33,686 bases of DNA from positions 1-33,686 of IMG/VR virus record IMGVR_UViG_3300047554_000408; one strand, 5' to 3'. Below, one piece after another: positions 17,038 to 23,843 of the stretch. Numbering within the stretch: position 1 is the stretch's first letter; the number at the start of each line of letters is the position of its first letter. The position numbers and the translations under genes were made by a program. Source of the stretch: a virus. Below the pieces are notes generated by a model that saw nothing but the letters and a program-made list of their open reading frames with translations, was not told the origin of the DNA and ran no database searches.

Positions 17038-17346
17038 TTTTTCTTGGTGGTATTTTTGTCTGCGTCTTGCTCGCTTGTCGGTGTCTAGTATCCATCGGCG
17101 TTCTTCTGCGGTCATTCCGCCCCATACGCCGTATTCTTCTTCTGCTAGTAGTGCATAGTCTAGGCAGTCTCTTACTAGCGGGCAGGTGTCGCAAATGAAC
17201 TTTGCCATTTTGAGTGAGAGCCTGTTGTCGGGCTCTGCATAGAATTCTTCGGTGTATCCGTCACAGGGCGCACCGTGTTTCTGGATTCCTTCATTTAGTA
17301 GTCGTTGTGCTGCTTGCACTCTTGCACTTTGTCGTAGGGTTGTCAT
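17020..17346 (-). CDS. whiB: WhiB-family iron-sulfur transcription regulator
   Basis: 108 aa, the only convincing minus-strand gene. The four cluster-binding cysteines are C28, C52, C55 and C61 (ICDTCPLVRDC). They are followed by GVWGG at residues 73-77 and a basic C-terminal tail (RARRRQKYHQEK) for DNA contact. WhiB proteins occur only in actinobacteria and their phages and act with the primary sigma factor. On its strand, TAAAGT ends 6 bases before the ATG and TTGCAT lies 18 bases further upstream, suggesting a leaderless transcript. It is a strong candidate for controlling early or late switching. Confidence 0.92.
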   Translation of the reverse strand: MTTLRQSARVQAAQRLLNEGIQKHGAPCDGYTEEFYAEPDNRLSLKMAKFICDTCPLVRDCLDYALLAEEEYGVWGGMTAEERRWILDTDKRARRRQKYHQEKENPRN

Positions 17347-17352
17347 ACACTT

Positions 17353-17382
17353 ACTTTACAAACAAATGTTTGGTAAATGCAA
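17353..17382. promoter_or_regulatory. Divergent whiB/exonuclease promoter region with palindrome
   Basis: For whiB (minus strand) the -35 TTGCAT (17382-17377) and -10 TAAAGT (17358-17353) are spaced by 18. The perfect palindrome CAAACA-AA-TGTTTG (17359-17372) lies in the spacer, with TTTA and TAAA further out. A protein bound there would affect whiB and the rightward recombination operon, so autoregulation is possible. Confidence 0.5.
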
Positions 17383-17395
17383 ATCGGGAGTGATT

Positions 17396-18271
17396 ATGAA
17401 TAAATGGGAAATTACTGAGTTGCCGTCAGCGAGGCTGATTGGTGATTTTGAGAATGGCTCTGAGGAGTGGCATGAGTTGCGTTCTCAGGGTGTGGGCGGT
17501 TCGCAGGTTGGTACTTGTTTGGGCTTGAATCCGTGGGAGTCTGCGTTTAGTGCGTGGGCTAGGGCTGTTGGTGCTTTTGAACCTAAAGAGTCGTCTTTGG
17601 CTATGCGTTTGGGTAACTTGTTTGAGCCTGTAATTAAAGACGCTTGGTTGTCTGAGAATCCTGGTTGGACTATTTATGAGACTGGTACTTGGCAGTCGTC
17701 TAAGCCTGGTTTTGAGTGGTGTCACGCTAACCCTGACGGCATCATGGTTGATGAGAATGGCGAGTTGCACATTCTTGAGGTGAAGATGTCTCGTTATCCG
17801 TGGGATGTTGTGCCTGCTCATTATCGGGCGCAGGTGTTGTGGTACATGAACATTCTTGGTATTCATAAGGCTAAGTTGGTGGCTTTGTTTGGTGGTAATG
17901 ACATTCAAACGTTTGACATTGAGTGGTCTGAGTTTGAGGCTGAAACTAATGTGATGTTGGTGAAGCGTTGGTGGGATTGTGTGCTTGAGGAACGTCAGCC
18001 TGAGTGGGATGGTTCTACGTCTACTTATGAGATGGTGCGTTATTTGCATCCTGACATTGACCCTGATGCTTCTGTTGAGTTGGGGCAGTTGGGTGTAGAG
18101 TTGTCGTTGGCTCAGGCTGAGTTTGACAAGGCGGATACTTTTTTGAGAGAGTTGAAGTCTCGGACTTTGGATGCTATGGGGTCTGCGAAAACGGGAACTG
18201 TTGATGGGTTTACGGTTGCTACGAGGTCTGCTCGTGGTGGCGGTTTGCCTTATTTGACGGTCAAAAAGTAA
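17396..18271 (+). CDS. YqaJ/lambda-exonuclease-type recombination nuclease
   Basis: 291 aa. It is a 5'-3' DNA exonuclease of the PD-(D/E)XK class that prepares single strands for annealing. Visible motifs: GVGGSQVGTCLGLNPW near residue 30, GNLFEPVIKDAW, the catalytic NPDGIM and ILEVKMS (D and E-x-K), then HYRAQVLWYM with the QxxxY-like segment. ATG at 17396 follows CGGGAG; the longer reading from 17252 lacks a ribosome site and crosses the whiB promoter. It is the first gene of the recombination operon and is followed by an annealing-like protein, the usual exonuclease-annealase pair. Confidence 0.85.
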   Translation: MNKWEITELPSARLIGDFENGSEEWHELRSQGVGGSQVGTCLGLNPWESAFSAWARAVGAFEPKESSLAMRLGNLFEPVIKDAWLSENPGWTIYETGTWQSSKPGFEWCHANPDGIMVDENGELHILEVKMSRYPWDVVPAHYRAQVLWYMNILGIHKAKLVALFGGNDIQTFDIEWSEFEAETNVMLVKRWWDCVLEERQPEWDGSTSTYEMVRYLHPDIDPDASVELGQLGVELSLAQAEFDKADTFLRELKSRTLDAMGSAKTGTVDGFTVATRSARGGGLPYLTVKK

Positions 18272-18284
18272 AAGGAGAAATAGA

Positions 18285-18845
18285 GTGGCTCAGTTCAATT
18301 TGAACGATTATGAAACTGTTGAGGAACGTCTGCGCAGGTTGTATGACTTGCATCCTGACGCTCGTGTGATTACTAAGAATCTGACTACGTTGCAAGACCG
18401 TCAGGTGTCTACTTGGGTTGTGCAGGCCGAAATTTGGTTGCCTGCATGGACTTTGAGTAGGGATTCGTATGAATGGTTTGTTGCTGACCGTGATGCGTCT
18501 CCGTGGTATTTGAAGGCTACTGGGTTAGCGTTTGAGGTTGATGGTACTGGTATGGCTAATAAGACGAGTGCTTTAGAGAATTGTGAAACGTCTGCTATTG
18601 GTCGTGCGTTGGCTAACATGAACTTGTCGGGCAATAAGCGTACTAGCCGTGAGGAGATGCAGAAGGTTGCTAAGGCTGTTGAACCTAAGCCTGCTCGTTC
18701 GTGGGAGTCTGAGGCTGAACAGTTAGCGTTGGCTTACAACATTGATGCTTTGCGTGCGTTGTATGCTGAGGCTCGTTCTGCTGGTGCGAACGCTGACGTG
18801 TTGAAAGCGATTGAGGGTTGGGCGAATGCCGCTGGAAAGTCCTGA
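18285..18845 (+). CDS. Putative single-strand annealing (ERF-like) recombination protein
   Basis: 186 aa, GTG start with AAAGGAG upstream. The segment KTSALENCETSAIGRALANM (residues about 96-115) is shared by many phage proteins placed beside YqaJ nucleases. The family is likely to be a single-strand annealing protein, but residues outside this motif do not settle it. The C-terminal part is Ala-rich and helical. It overlaps the next gene by 20 bases. Confidence 0.6.
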   Translation: MAQFNLNDYETVEERLRRLYDLHPDARVITKNLTTLQDRQVSTWVVQAEIWLPAWTLSRDSYEWFVADRDASPWYLKATGLAFEVDGTGMANKTSALENCETSAIGRALANMNLSGNKRTSREEMQKVAKAVEPKPARSWESEAEQLALAYNIDALRALYAEARSAGANADVLKAIEGWANAAGKS

Positions 18846-19164
18846 TGCAATCATTGGTCGTTTGAAGACCATTATTGACGAGTCTGCTAAGGGTGCTGAC
18901 GCTTTGTACAATGCTGAGGTGAATTTGGCTGAGTTGGAGATGAAACTGGATACGGCGTATCAGCAGAAGTTCATTGAGGCTGGTGGTACGGTTGCTGACC
19001 GTCAGGCTGTGGCTCGTTTACAAACGGCTGAGTTGCGCTTTGAGGTTGATGTGGCTAAAGCACAGGTGAACCGTGTGAAGACTAAGATTCGACAGTTGTC
19101 GGATTCTGGTACTTTGACGGCTGTTATGGCGAAGCAACTTGAGTTGACTTGGAAGCACGCATGA
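18826..19164 (+). CDS. Helical coiled-coil protein in the recombination operon
   Basis: 112 aa from ATG 18826, which is preceded by GAGGG. Nearly all predicted helix with heptad spacing (NLAELEMKLDTAYQQKF, then LQTAELRFEVDVAKAQ). No catalytic motif. It is coupled to both neighbours by overlaps, so it is probably an accessory factor of recombination or replication. Function unknown. Confidence 0.6.
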   Translation: MPLESPDAIIGRLKTIIDESAKGADALYNAEVNLAELEMKLDTAYQQKFIEAGGTVADRQAVARLQTAELRFEVDVAKAQVNRVKTKIRQLSDSGTLTAVMAKQLELTWKHA

Positions 19165-19484
19165 CCCCGAAACAGTTTCGTAAGTTCCTAGACCGTGATG
19201 GTGGTTGTTGGCATTGTGGGGATGCTGAGACCGCTGTACCGCATCACAGGGTAAACCGTGGCATGGGTGGCTCAAAAGCCCGTGACGAGGCTTCTAACGT
19301 GATTGTGATGTGTTCTAGGGTCAATGGGTTGATGGAGTCTGACCCGATTGTGGCTGAGATGGCTCGTGAATTTGGTTGGAAGTTGGAATCGTGGCAGATA
19401 CCTGCTAATGTTCCTGTCTATAATGCAGTATCTAATAAATGGTTTGATGTGAAAGGGTTTGAGATTAATGTTCGAAAGTTTTGA
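19161..19484 (+). CDS. HNH-like small nuclease or zinc-binding protein
   Basis: 107 aa, start with ATGA overlap of the previous stop and GGAAG upstream. Zinc-binding CWHC (C16, C19) is followed by VPHHR (H28, H29), NVIVMC (N46, C51), and a GLMESD segment. This spacing fits a compact HNH/treble-clef fold. The C-terminal half lacks recognisable features. It may act in DNA processing or packaging; the nuclease call is a fold-level inference. Confidence 0.62.
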   Translation: MTPKQFRKFLDRDGGCWHCGDAETAVPHHRVNRGMGGSKARDEASNVIVMCSRVNGLMESDPIVAEMAREFGWKLESWQIPANVPVYNAVSNKWFDVKGFEINVRKF

Positions 19485-19701
19485 TGAATGGTTGCGTTAC
19501 GGCTACAACAAGGGTTGGTGTGGGCCTGATGTGTGTGAGACGCATGATGGAGTGCCTATGAGCGAGGCTGAGGCTTTGGAGTTTGAGGAGTCTGACCCTT
19601 GTATTCCGATTATTCGCTTGTATGACAGTGTTGAGACTAAGCGGGCTGTTGAGGAAGCGCATAGCCCGTCTCAGTGGCGTGCAAGCAATCAGGGCTTGTA
19701 A
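19468..19701 (+). CDS. Conserved acidic small protein of unknown function
   Basis: 77 aa from ATG 19468 (GAAAGGG upstream), overlapping the HNH-like gene by 17 bases. The sequence FDEWLRYGYNKGWCGPDVCETHDGVPM and a following Glu-rich stretch (EAEALEFEESDPC) resemble a small protein family common in actinophages. Three cysteines may bind metal. It ends the first recombination gene block. Confidence 0.65.
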   Translation: MFESFDEWLRYGYNKGWCGPDVCETHDGVPMSEAEALEFEESDPCIPIIRLYDSVETKRAVEEAHSPSQWRASNQGL

Positions 19702-19709
19702 TTTTTGTT

Positions 19710-19796
19710 TGATAAAATAAGAGCGGGCCAGAAGCGTAAACTCCTGACCCGCAGAACCGATAAAGCGACTATCGGCATTTCTATTTTAATGCCGAT
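19710..19796 (+). ncRNA. Structured leader RNA with alternative hairpins
   Basis: An extended -10, TGATAAAAT (19710-19718), would start RNA near 19724. The RNA begins with GCGGGCCAG (19723-19731) pairing CTGACCCGC (19744-19752), one mismatch. Next, CCGATA (19757-19762) can pair TATCGG (19770-19775), but bases 19771-19775 are also part of a stronger 9-bp stem, ATCGGCATT (19771-19779) with AATGCCGAT (19788-19796), loop TCTATTTT. The two folds exclude each other, as in attenuators or switches. The GIY-YIG gene starts 20 bases later. Ligand or partner is unknown. Confidence 0.55.
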
Positions 19797-19816
19797 TCTT
19801 ATAGATAGGCAAGTAA

Positions 19817-20314
19817 ATGGAACATTTATACAGATTTTATGACCAATCTGGCGCATTACTTTACGTGGGCATTAGCAATGATTTTGCTGGCAGACTACGA
19901 GCGCATGAGCGTAGTAGCGGATTTTTTAAAGACGTTCAAAGTATAACTTTAGAGCGTTATTCAACTAGAGACGAAGTTATTGCTGCTGAAAAACTAGCAA
20001 TTCAAACTGAACTGCCTTTACACAATAAAGCGTGGAACATCTACCATGAAAACGTAAATACTCATTTTCAGCGCATCAAAAACTGGTACTTATATGATGA
20101 TGCAGATGATACGCACGCAAACTTAATTTCTCTGATGCGTGAAGAAATAAGTGTTGAATTCAAGCCAAAGCATTTAAAACCAAAGCACATAGCAGCAGCA
20201 TTAATTGACCAGTGCTATGGAGATGTAGTAGAGTGCGAACTCTGTCACATGATTGCCGACAGTCCGTTTTATGAAAGCATTGCTAACTACGCATGGAAAG
20301 AGGAAATGCAATGA
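19817..20314 (+). CDS. GIY-YIG nuclease-domain protein
   Basis: 165 aa. The N-terminus LYRFYDQSGALLYVGIS shows the GIY-YIG strand pair, with R in FAGRLRAHER and a later E in IAAEKLAI matching catalytic positions. The C-terminal part has a CELCHM pair. Such proteins cut DNA as homing endonucleases or act in repair. Codons are A-rich (TTA, GCA, AAA), unlike the G/T-rich genes before it, suggesting recent transfer. It overlaps the replication initiator by 4 bases. Confidence 0.75.
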   Translation: MEHLYRFYDQSGALLYVGISNDFAGRLRAHERSSGFFKDVQSITLERYSTRDEVIAAEKLAIQTELPLHNKAWNIYHENVNTHFQRIKNWYLYDDADDTHANLISLMREEISVEFKPKHLKPKHIAAALIDQCYGDVVECELCHMIADSPFYESIANYAWKEEMQ

Positions 20315-21141
20315 AGCCTGGAATCTATCGCCCACAACTATCTTTTGAGGGCAACTTTACAACAATTCCGAATAACTGGATTCGTAACACTGGCCTATCT
20401 GTGAAGGCTAACTTTTTGCTTATTTATTTACTAACTCACGAGGTTGGATACAACATTACGTTCAGTCAGATTGAGCGAGAAATAGAACTTGGTGAGACTG
20501 CAATTCGTAATGCTATGGAAGAACTTAAAGACGCTGGATGGCTACGAACTGAGCGCACAACCGATAAGCGTGGCTACAACGCTGGTCTGGCATGGTTTTT
20601 GAGCGAACCATCTGACGAAAATCCAACCCTCGCAAATCCAGACCTCGCAAATCCAGCCCTGGAAAAGCGAGGTGCATTAGAAAACAACTTAACTAAGAAA
20701 ACAACTATTAAAGAAATATATACGTCAGATTTCCAAAACTTTTACAACTCGTATCCTCGTAAGGTTGGTAAGCAGGCTGCTTTGAAGGCTTTTGTGAAAG
20801 CGTTAGAGATTGCTTCTGTTGACGAAATCCTTTCTGGGGCTATCAGGTTTGCTCACGACCCGAACTTGCCTGTGGAACAGTTCATTCCGCATCCTGCTAC
20901 TTGGTTGAACGCTGGCAGGTGGGAAGATGGGCCTTTGCCTGAACGTCAAATGACTCCTGAAGAACGTGAGGCTCGTCAACTTGCTGACCTTGAGCGTAGA
21001 CGTGAACGTGACCGTAAACACTCTGAGGAGTTGCGTGAGCAGGAACGTCTGGCTCGTGCAAACGCTGAGGCTGCACCTCGTTGTGAGCATGGGCGTATTA
21101 TTGCTGCCTGTATGCCTTGCATCAAAGCGGGAAAAGTTTAG
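20311..21141 (+). CDS. Replication initiator (lambda O / DnaD-like) with internal origin repeats
   Basis: 276 aa. Residues about 1-95 form a winged helix domain (LSVKANFLLIYLLTHE..., FSQIEREIELGETAIRNAMEEL, DAGWLRTERTTDKRGY). A low-complexity linker (NPTLANPDLANPALEKRG) follows, then a C-terminal domain starting FQNFYNSYPRKVGKQAALKAF, a segment shared by phage replication proteins. The C-terminus is highly charged with a CEHGR...CMPC pair. ATG 20311 overlaps the previous stop and follows AAAGAGG. The linker DNA carries origin-like repeats. Codon use changes from A-rich to G/T-rich near 20740, so the N-terminal half seems newly joined to an older C-terminal half. Confidence 0.78.
   Translation: MKPGIYRPQLSFEGNFTTIPNNWIRNTGLSVKANFLLIYLLTHEVGYNITFSQIEREIELGETAIRNAMEELKDAGWLRTERTTDKRGYNAGLAWFLSEPSDENPTLANPDLANPALEKRGALENNLTKKTTIKEIYTSDFQNFYNSYPRKVGKQAALKAFVKALEIASVDEILSGAIRFAHDPNLPVEQFIPHPATWLNAGRWEDGPLPERQMTPEEREARQLADLERRRERDRKHSEELREQERLARANAEAAPRCEHGRIIAACMPCIKAGKV
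20620..20755 (+). other. Candidate replication origin inside the initiator gene
   Basis: Iteron-like repeats: AATCCA at 20620, 20635 and 20650 (period 15). Two units are identical over 14 bases, CCTCGCAAATCCAG (20628-20641 and 20643-20656), and an inverted imperfect copy follows at 20659-20672 (CTGGAAAAGCGAGG). The next about 75 bases are strongly AT-rich (AAAACAACTTAACTAAG and onward), suitable for unwinding. Lambda has the same plan: iterons and an AT-rich tract within the O gene linker. Function is inferred from this layout. Confidence 0.6.
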
Positions 21142-21154
21142 GTAGTCTTAGTAT

Positions 21155-21421
21155 GTGGATGACAACAAGATTATTTGTGAGCGTTGTGGGTCGTCTTGGG
21201 CGGTTAATCAAGAGAAACGTCACAGGACTGACTTGCAGTGCGCTTCGTGTCGTGCGAAGCCGTCTATCGTCATTCAGTATGGGTCTTTGCGTTGTTTACC
21301 GTGGAGTGGTGCGTTCGCTGATGATGGCACTACACCAATGTTGGATGGAATCCCGTTTCTGCCAGGGGAACGGGTTTGTGGTCACAAGGATTGTTGCAAT
21401 CCGAAACATATTGTGGCATAG
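21155..21421 (+). CDS. Small zinc-binding protein
   Basis: 88 aa from GTG 21155. Two CxxC pairs (ICERCG and CASCRA) form a ribbon, followed by LRCLPWSGAF and a C-terminal RVCGHKDCCNP. I recall a similar protein family in many actinophage early regions. No ribosome site is visible; TAGTCT (21143-21148) lies 6 bases before the GTG, so a leaderless transcript is possible. A competing frame (ATG at 21153) gives no Cys pattern and is treated as a shadow. Confidence 0.6.
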   Translation: MDDNKIICERCGSSWAVNQEKRHRTDLQCASCRAKPSIVIQYGSLRCLPWSGAFADDGTTPMLDGIPFLPGERVCGHKDCCNPKHIVA

Positions 21422-21450
21422 TGGTATTACCTACTTGAAAGGGGTATGAA

Positions 21451-21729
21451 ATGTCTGGTGAAGTTCGTTTCGCTAACGTTGAGGTTGTTCGCACACACAA
21501 GGGCGGTTTCACTGTCGTTGACGTGTTCAAGAAGCGTGATGGTGGTGAAGGCAAAACTTATGTGAAGGTTTGGTCGAACACTAGCGTTGCTGAGGGTGAG
21601 AAGGTCACTGTTATTGGTGAACCGTCTGCTCGTATTTCTGAGTACACGGATAAGCAGGGTCAGCACAAGGTTGTTGCAGAGTTGCATGTCAACAATGCAG
21701 TTGTGTCTGGTCAGAACGCACCGTTCTAA
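21451..21729 (+). CDS. Single-stranded-DNA-binding-like OB-fold protein
   Basis: 92 aa, start preceded by GAAAGGGG. The beta pattern (VRFANVEVVRTHKGGFTVVDV, YVKVWSNT, EKVTVIGEPSAR, HKVVAELHVNNAVV) fits a minimal OB fold like SSB, and the acidic tail seen in bacterial SSBs is replaced by GQNAPF. It is next to recombination and replication genes, so ssDNA binding is likely. Its TAA shares a base with the next ATG. Confidence 0.62.
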   Translation: MSGEVRFANVEVVRTHKGGFTVVDVFKKRDGGEGKTYVKVWSNTSVAEGEKVTVIGEPSARISEYTDKQGQHKVVAELHVNNAVVSGQNAPF

Positions 21730-21890
21730 TGTTGGCTACGCTGATTATTGCAGTCAATGTGACGGTGCTTATGTTGCTGTCTGTTTCTGCGACTAACGAT
21801 GTGTTGAAGTTTACGGCTTGGGCTTTGTCTGTGCTGTTCACTGTTTCGATTATTCAAACTGTGGTGACGAAACTTTTTGGTCGCCGTTAG
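21729..21890 (+). CDS. Small two-span membrane protein
   Basis: 53 aa. Two hydrophobic segments (LATLIIAVNVTVLMLLSV and FTAWALSVLFTVSIIQTVV) are joined by a short polar turn and end in KLFGRR. It fills the gap between the SSB-like gene (TAATG overlap) and the RusA-like gene (14-base overlap). Function unknown. Confidence 0.6.
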   Translation: MLATLIIAVNVTVLMLLSVSATNDVLKFTAWALSVLFTVSIIQTVVTKLFGRR

Positions 21891-22269
21891 TTTTGATGTT
21901 GTGGGCAGACCTGCCCCGCAGGGTTCTAAAAAGAGCGTTGGTAACGGCAGGTTTGTTGAGGCATCGAAGTATCTTCCTGCTTGGCGGGCTGCTGTTGTTT
22001 CGGCAGCCCGTTTAGCGTATTCGGGTGAACCTATCGCTACGCCGTGTCGTTTGCGTGTGGTCGTGTTTTTAGATAAACCTAAGAAACCAAAGTTTGAGTC
22101 TGCGCCTGGGGTTATGCCTGACGTGGATAAGTTGGCTCGTGGAATTGCTGACGCTCTCAAGATTGGTGGCGTGATTGAGGATGATGCTTTGGTCGTGTCG
22201 TTGGAGATTGACAAAATGTGGGCTGTTGACAGACCTGCGGGGGCTTGGATTCACATTGTAACAATTTGA
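21877..22269 (+). CDS. RusA-like Holliday junction resolvase
   Basis: 130 aa, TTG start. The start GRPAPQGSKKSVG and the core PDVDKLARGIADALK (D82, D84 and K85) with EDDALV match RusA, which cuts branched DNA. It overlaps the upstream membrane protein gene by 14 bases. With the exonuclease and annealing-like genes it completes a phage-encoded recombination set. Confidence 0.85.
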   Translation: MVAVSFDVVGRPAPQGSKKSVGNGRFVEASKYLPAWRAAVVSAARLAYSGEPIATPCRLRVVVFLDKPKKPKFESAPGVMPDVDKLARGIADALKIGGVIEDDALVVSLEIDKMWAVDRPAGAWIHIVTI

Positions 22270-22308
22270 TAACGGTGCTTGACTTTTACCGTTACTTGTT
22301 TATAGGCT
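22257..22308 (+). promoter_or_regulatory. Promoter with GTTAYC-type sites for the early gene block
   Basis: TTGACT (22279-22284) and TATAGG (22301-22306, spacer 16) or TAGGCT (22303-22308, spacer 18) form a promoter upstream of 22337. TGTAAC (22257-22262) and GATAAC (22268-22273) are 11 bp apart, the same spacing as in the right-arm promoters, but in the reverse orientation (GTTACA, GTTATC on the minus strand). This links the early operon to the right-arm promoter family. Confidence 0.6.
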
Positions 22309-22336
22309 GTATGTAAGCCAAATGAAAGGGGCGAAA

Positions 22337-22645
22337 ATGAGAGCAAGAAAATCACATCCGATTACCTCACACGAGGCAGGGGAACAGGTCAAGAACCTGA
22401 GCGAAACTAAGAAGGCTATTCTGGTTGTGTTGTCTAAGGGCGACATGGTTGACACTGCCATCTATAACGAGTATCAAAAACTGGTTCTATCAAACAAAGC
22501 ACCTATGGCTTCTGAATCTGGTGTTCGTGCCAGACGTTCGGAACTTGTCACTGATGGGCTTGTTGAGGGTGTCGGTTTCGGTAAGACAGTGTTTGGGCGT
22601 AGGTGCATCATTTGGGGATTGTCTCGTGGCGAAGCACAAGGCTAA
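22337..22645 (+). CDS. Winged-helix-like DNA-binding protein
   Basis: 102 aa from ATG 22337, preceded by AAAGGGG. A basic N-terminus (MRARKSHPITSHEAGEQ) precedes a helix-turn-helix-like body: TKKAILVVLSKGDMVDTAIYN, SGVRARRSELVTDGLVE, then a beta wing GFGKTVFGRRCIIWGL. This is the fold of small phage regulators that sense host replication or repress transcription. It follows the promoter at 22257-22308 and is therefore the first gene of the early operon. Confidence 0.65.
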   Translation: MRARKSHPITSHEAGEQVKNLSETKKAILVVLSKGDMVDTAIYNEYQKLVLSNKAPMASESGVRARRSELVTDGLVEGVGFGKTVFGRRCIIWGLSRGEAQG

Positions 22646-22772
22646 GTACAGTCGCCGTTCGGTGCGTCAATGTTTGTTCGCTTGGAAGCATCGGCTGTTC
22701 AACACTTGGGTAACAGTGAAAGAGGAGTGGGCTTGCTTGAGACAGGATTGGTTCACTTGGAAGAACAACTAA
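22626..22772 (+). CDS. Tiny basic tryptophan-rich protein
   Basis: 48 aa from GTG 22626, which follows TTGGGGA and overlaps the previous gene by 20 bases. It begins VAKHKAKYSRRSVRQC and contains six Trp residues (FAWKHRLFNTWVTVKEEW...). Codons fit the phage. It overlaps the next gene by 40 bases, which is unusual, so one of the two could be a shadow. Unknown function. Confidence 0.5.
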   Translation: MAKHKAKYSRRSVRQCLFAWKHRLFNTWVTVKEEWACLRQDWFTWKNN

Positions 22773-22933
22773 ATAACTGGCGTGAGGCTGGTAAAGAAAT
22801 TGGTCGTAAGTTAGGCGTTGTTGAGGAACGCAAACGTAATAAGAAGGAGATACAAATGTTTAAATGGATTCTGTTGTTCAATCAGGTCATTATTCTGGCT
22901 TTGCAACTGTTGATTATGATTGGGGAGTTTTAA
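22733..22933 (+). CDS. Small helical protein with C-terminal membrane segment
   Basis: 66 aa from TTG 22733, with AGAGGAG just upstream; an earlier ATG at 22670 gives a less typical N-terminus. Helical EEQLNNWREAGKEIGRKLG is followed by a hydrophobic C-terminus (ILLFNQVIILALQLLIMI). ATG 22856 has its own strong site (AAGGAG), so the 25-residue membrane tail may also be made separately. The TAATG overlap couples it to the next gene. Confidence 0.5.
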   Translation: MLETGLVHLEEQLNNWREAGKEIGRKLGVVEERKRNKKEIQMFKWILLFNQVIILALQLLIMIGEF

Positions 22934-23361
22934 TGTCTAAGTTTGTTTTGGTTACTGGCGGGTTTGACCCGCTACACAAGGGTCACATCGCTTACCTTGA
23001 GGCTGCTTTCAGACTGGGTGACGGCCTGATTGTTGGTTTGAACAGTGATGCTTGGTTGCAACGCAAAAAGGGCAAACATTTTATGGACTTTGATGACCGT
23101 AAGGCTGTGCTAGATGCGCTGTGGATGGTTGACGAGGTTTGGGACTTCGATGATTCTGACGGCTCTGCGTCTGCCTTTATTCGCAAGTTCCTTGACGAGT
23201 TCCCTGATTCACGAGTAGTGTTTGCTAATGGTGGTGACAGAACTGAGCAGAACATTCCTGAGATGGCGGTTGATGATTACCGTGTGGAGTTTGCGTTTGG
23301 TGTTGGTGGGGATGACAAGTTGAACAGTTCGTCAACTATTTTGAAACGGTGGGCTGAATAG
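22933..23361 (+). CDS. Second cytidylyltransferase-like nucleotidyltransferase
   Basis: 142 aa, same length as the cassette enzyme at 8669. TGGFDPLHKGH (residues 8-18) is the HxGH active site, GLNSDAWLQRKKGK is the second signature, and SSSTILKRW near the C-terminus matches the ISTT motif. VLDALWMVDEVWDFDD differs from the first enzyme. It probably activates a phosphorylated sugar or alditol. Being in the early block, it may supply substrate long before the late glycosyltransferases are made. Confidence 0.82.
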   Translation: MSKFVLVTGGFDPLHKGHIAYLEAAFRLGDGLIVGLNSDAWLQRKKGKHFMDFDDRKAVLDALWMVDEVWDFDDSDGSASAFIRKFLDEFPDSRVVFANGGDRTEQNIPEMAVDDYRVEFAFGVGGDDKLNSSSTILKRWAE

Positions 23362-23432
23362 TGTTTATGTTTGCTTTTGTTGTTTCGTTTGTTGGTGGTC
23401 TTATTTACTGGATTTGGAGAAAAAATGGGTAA
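23361..23432 (+). CDS. Very small membrane peptide, tentative
   Basis: 23 aa, GTG at 23361 sharing a base with the previous stop. One hydrophobic segment (MFAFVVSFVGGLIYWIW) ends in RKNG, as in small membrane proteins. It overlaps the next ORF start by 8 bases. Tiny size makes the call uncertain. Confidence 0.35.
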   Translation: MFMFAFVVSFVGGLIYWIWRKNG

Positions 23433-23700
23433 GAACTTTGAAATTATTTTTAAGGAGTTTCACAACTCGGAAACGTTTGTTATGAGTCGTGCGTTGCTTG
23501 AGGATTACAAGGCTAAGGCTGCTCAAGAGGAACGTGACCGCATCATCAAACTGCTAGAAAGTGAAGCAAAGAACCGTAAGCAGATTGCAGAGAGTATCGA
23601 AATGGATGAGTTTATGAGTGAATCGGATTCAGAGTATTTTGAAACAGAATCAAAATTCGCTATTGAACTTATTGCTCTTATCAAGGGAGAGAACAAGTGA
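23425..23700 (+). CDS. Helical early protein ending in the KGENK junction
   Basis: 91 aa from ATG 23425 (GGAGAA upstream). A central EERDRIIKLLESEAKNRKQ helix and an acidic stretch (ESDSEYFETES) are visible. The last residues IKGENK come from the repeated junction sequence that holds the next gene's ribosome site. Overlap with the next gene is GTGA. Function unknown. Confidence 0.6.
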   Translation: MGKNFEIIFKEFHNSETFVMSRALLEDYKAKAAQEERDRIIKLLESEAKNRKQIAESIEMDEFMSESDSEYFETESKFAIELIALIKGENK

Positions 23701-23843
23701 GCGAATACAAAGTGCCAACAGGAAAACTAAGCCTATTTATCTATAACTGGCGTGAGTGGGGCCTGAAACTTGCTTGGTCAATGCTGACTAAGCCTAAGAT
23801 TTGGGAGCCTGTTCCAGTTGAACTAGAGGGAGAGAACAAGTGA
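23697..23843 (+). CDS. Small early protein ending in EGENK
   Basis: 48 aa, GTG start in the junction repeat. Trp-rich (YNWREWGLKLAWSML), with a Pro-rich middle (KPKIWEPVPVELEG). It overlaps both neighbours by 4 bases. No family recognised. Confidence 0.55.
   Translation: MSEYKVPTGKLSLFIYNWREWGLKLAWSMLTKPKIWEPVPVELEGENK

Noticed and set aside
21117-21449. Alternative frame overlapping the zinc protein at 21155
   Set aside because: The 21155 frame keeps paired cysteines and a sensible composition; the alternative does not.
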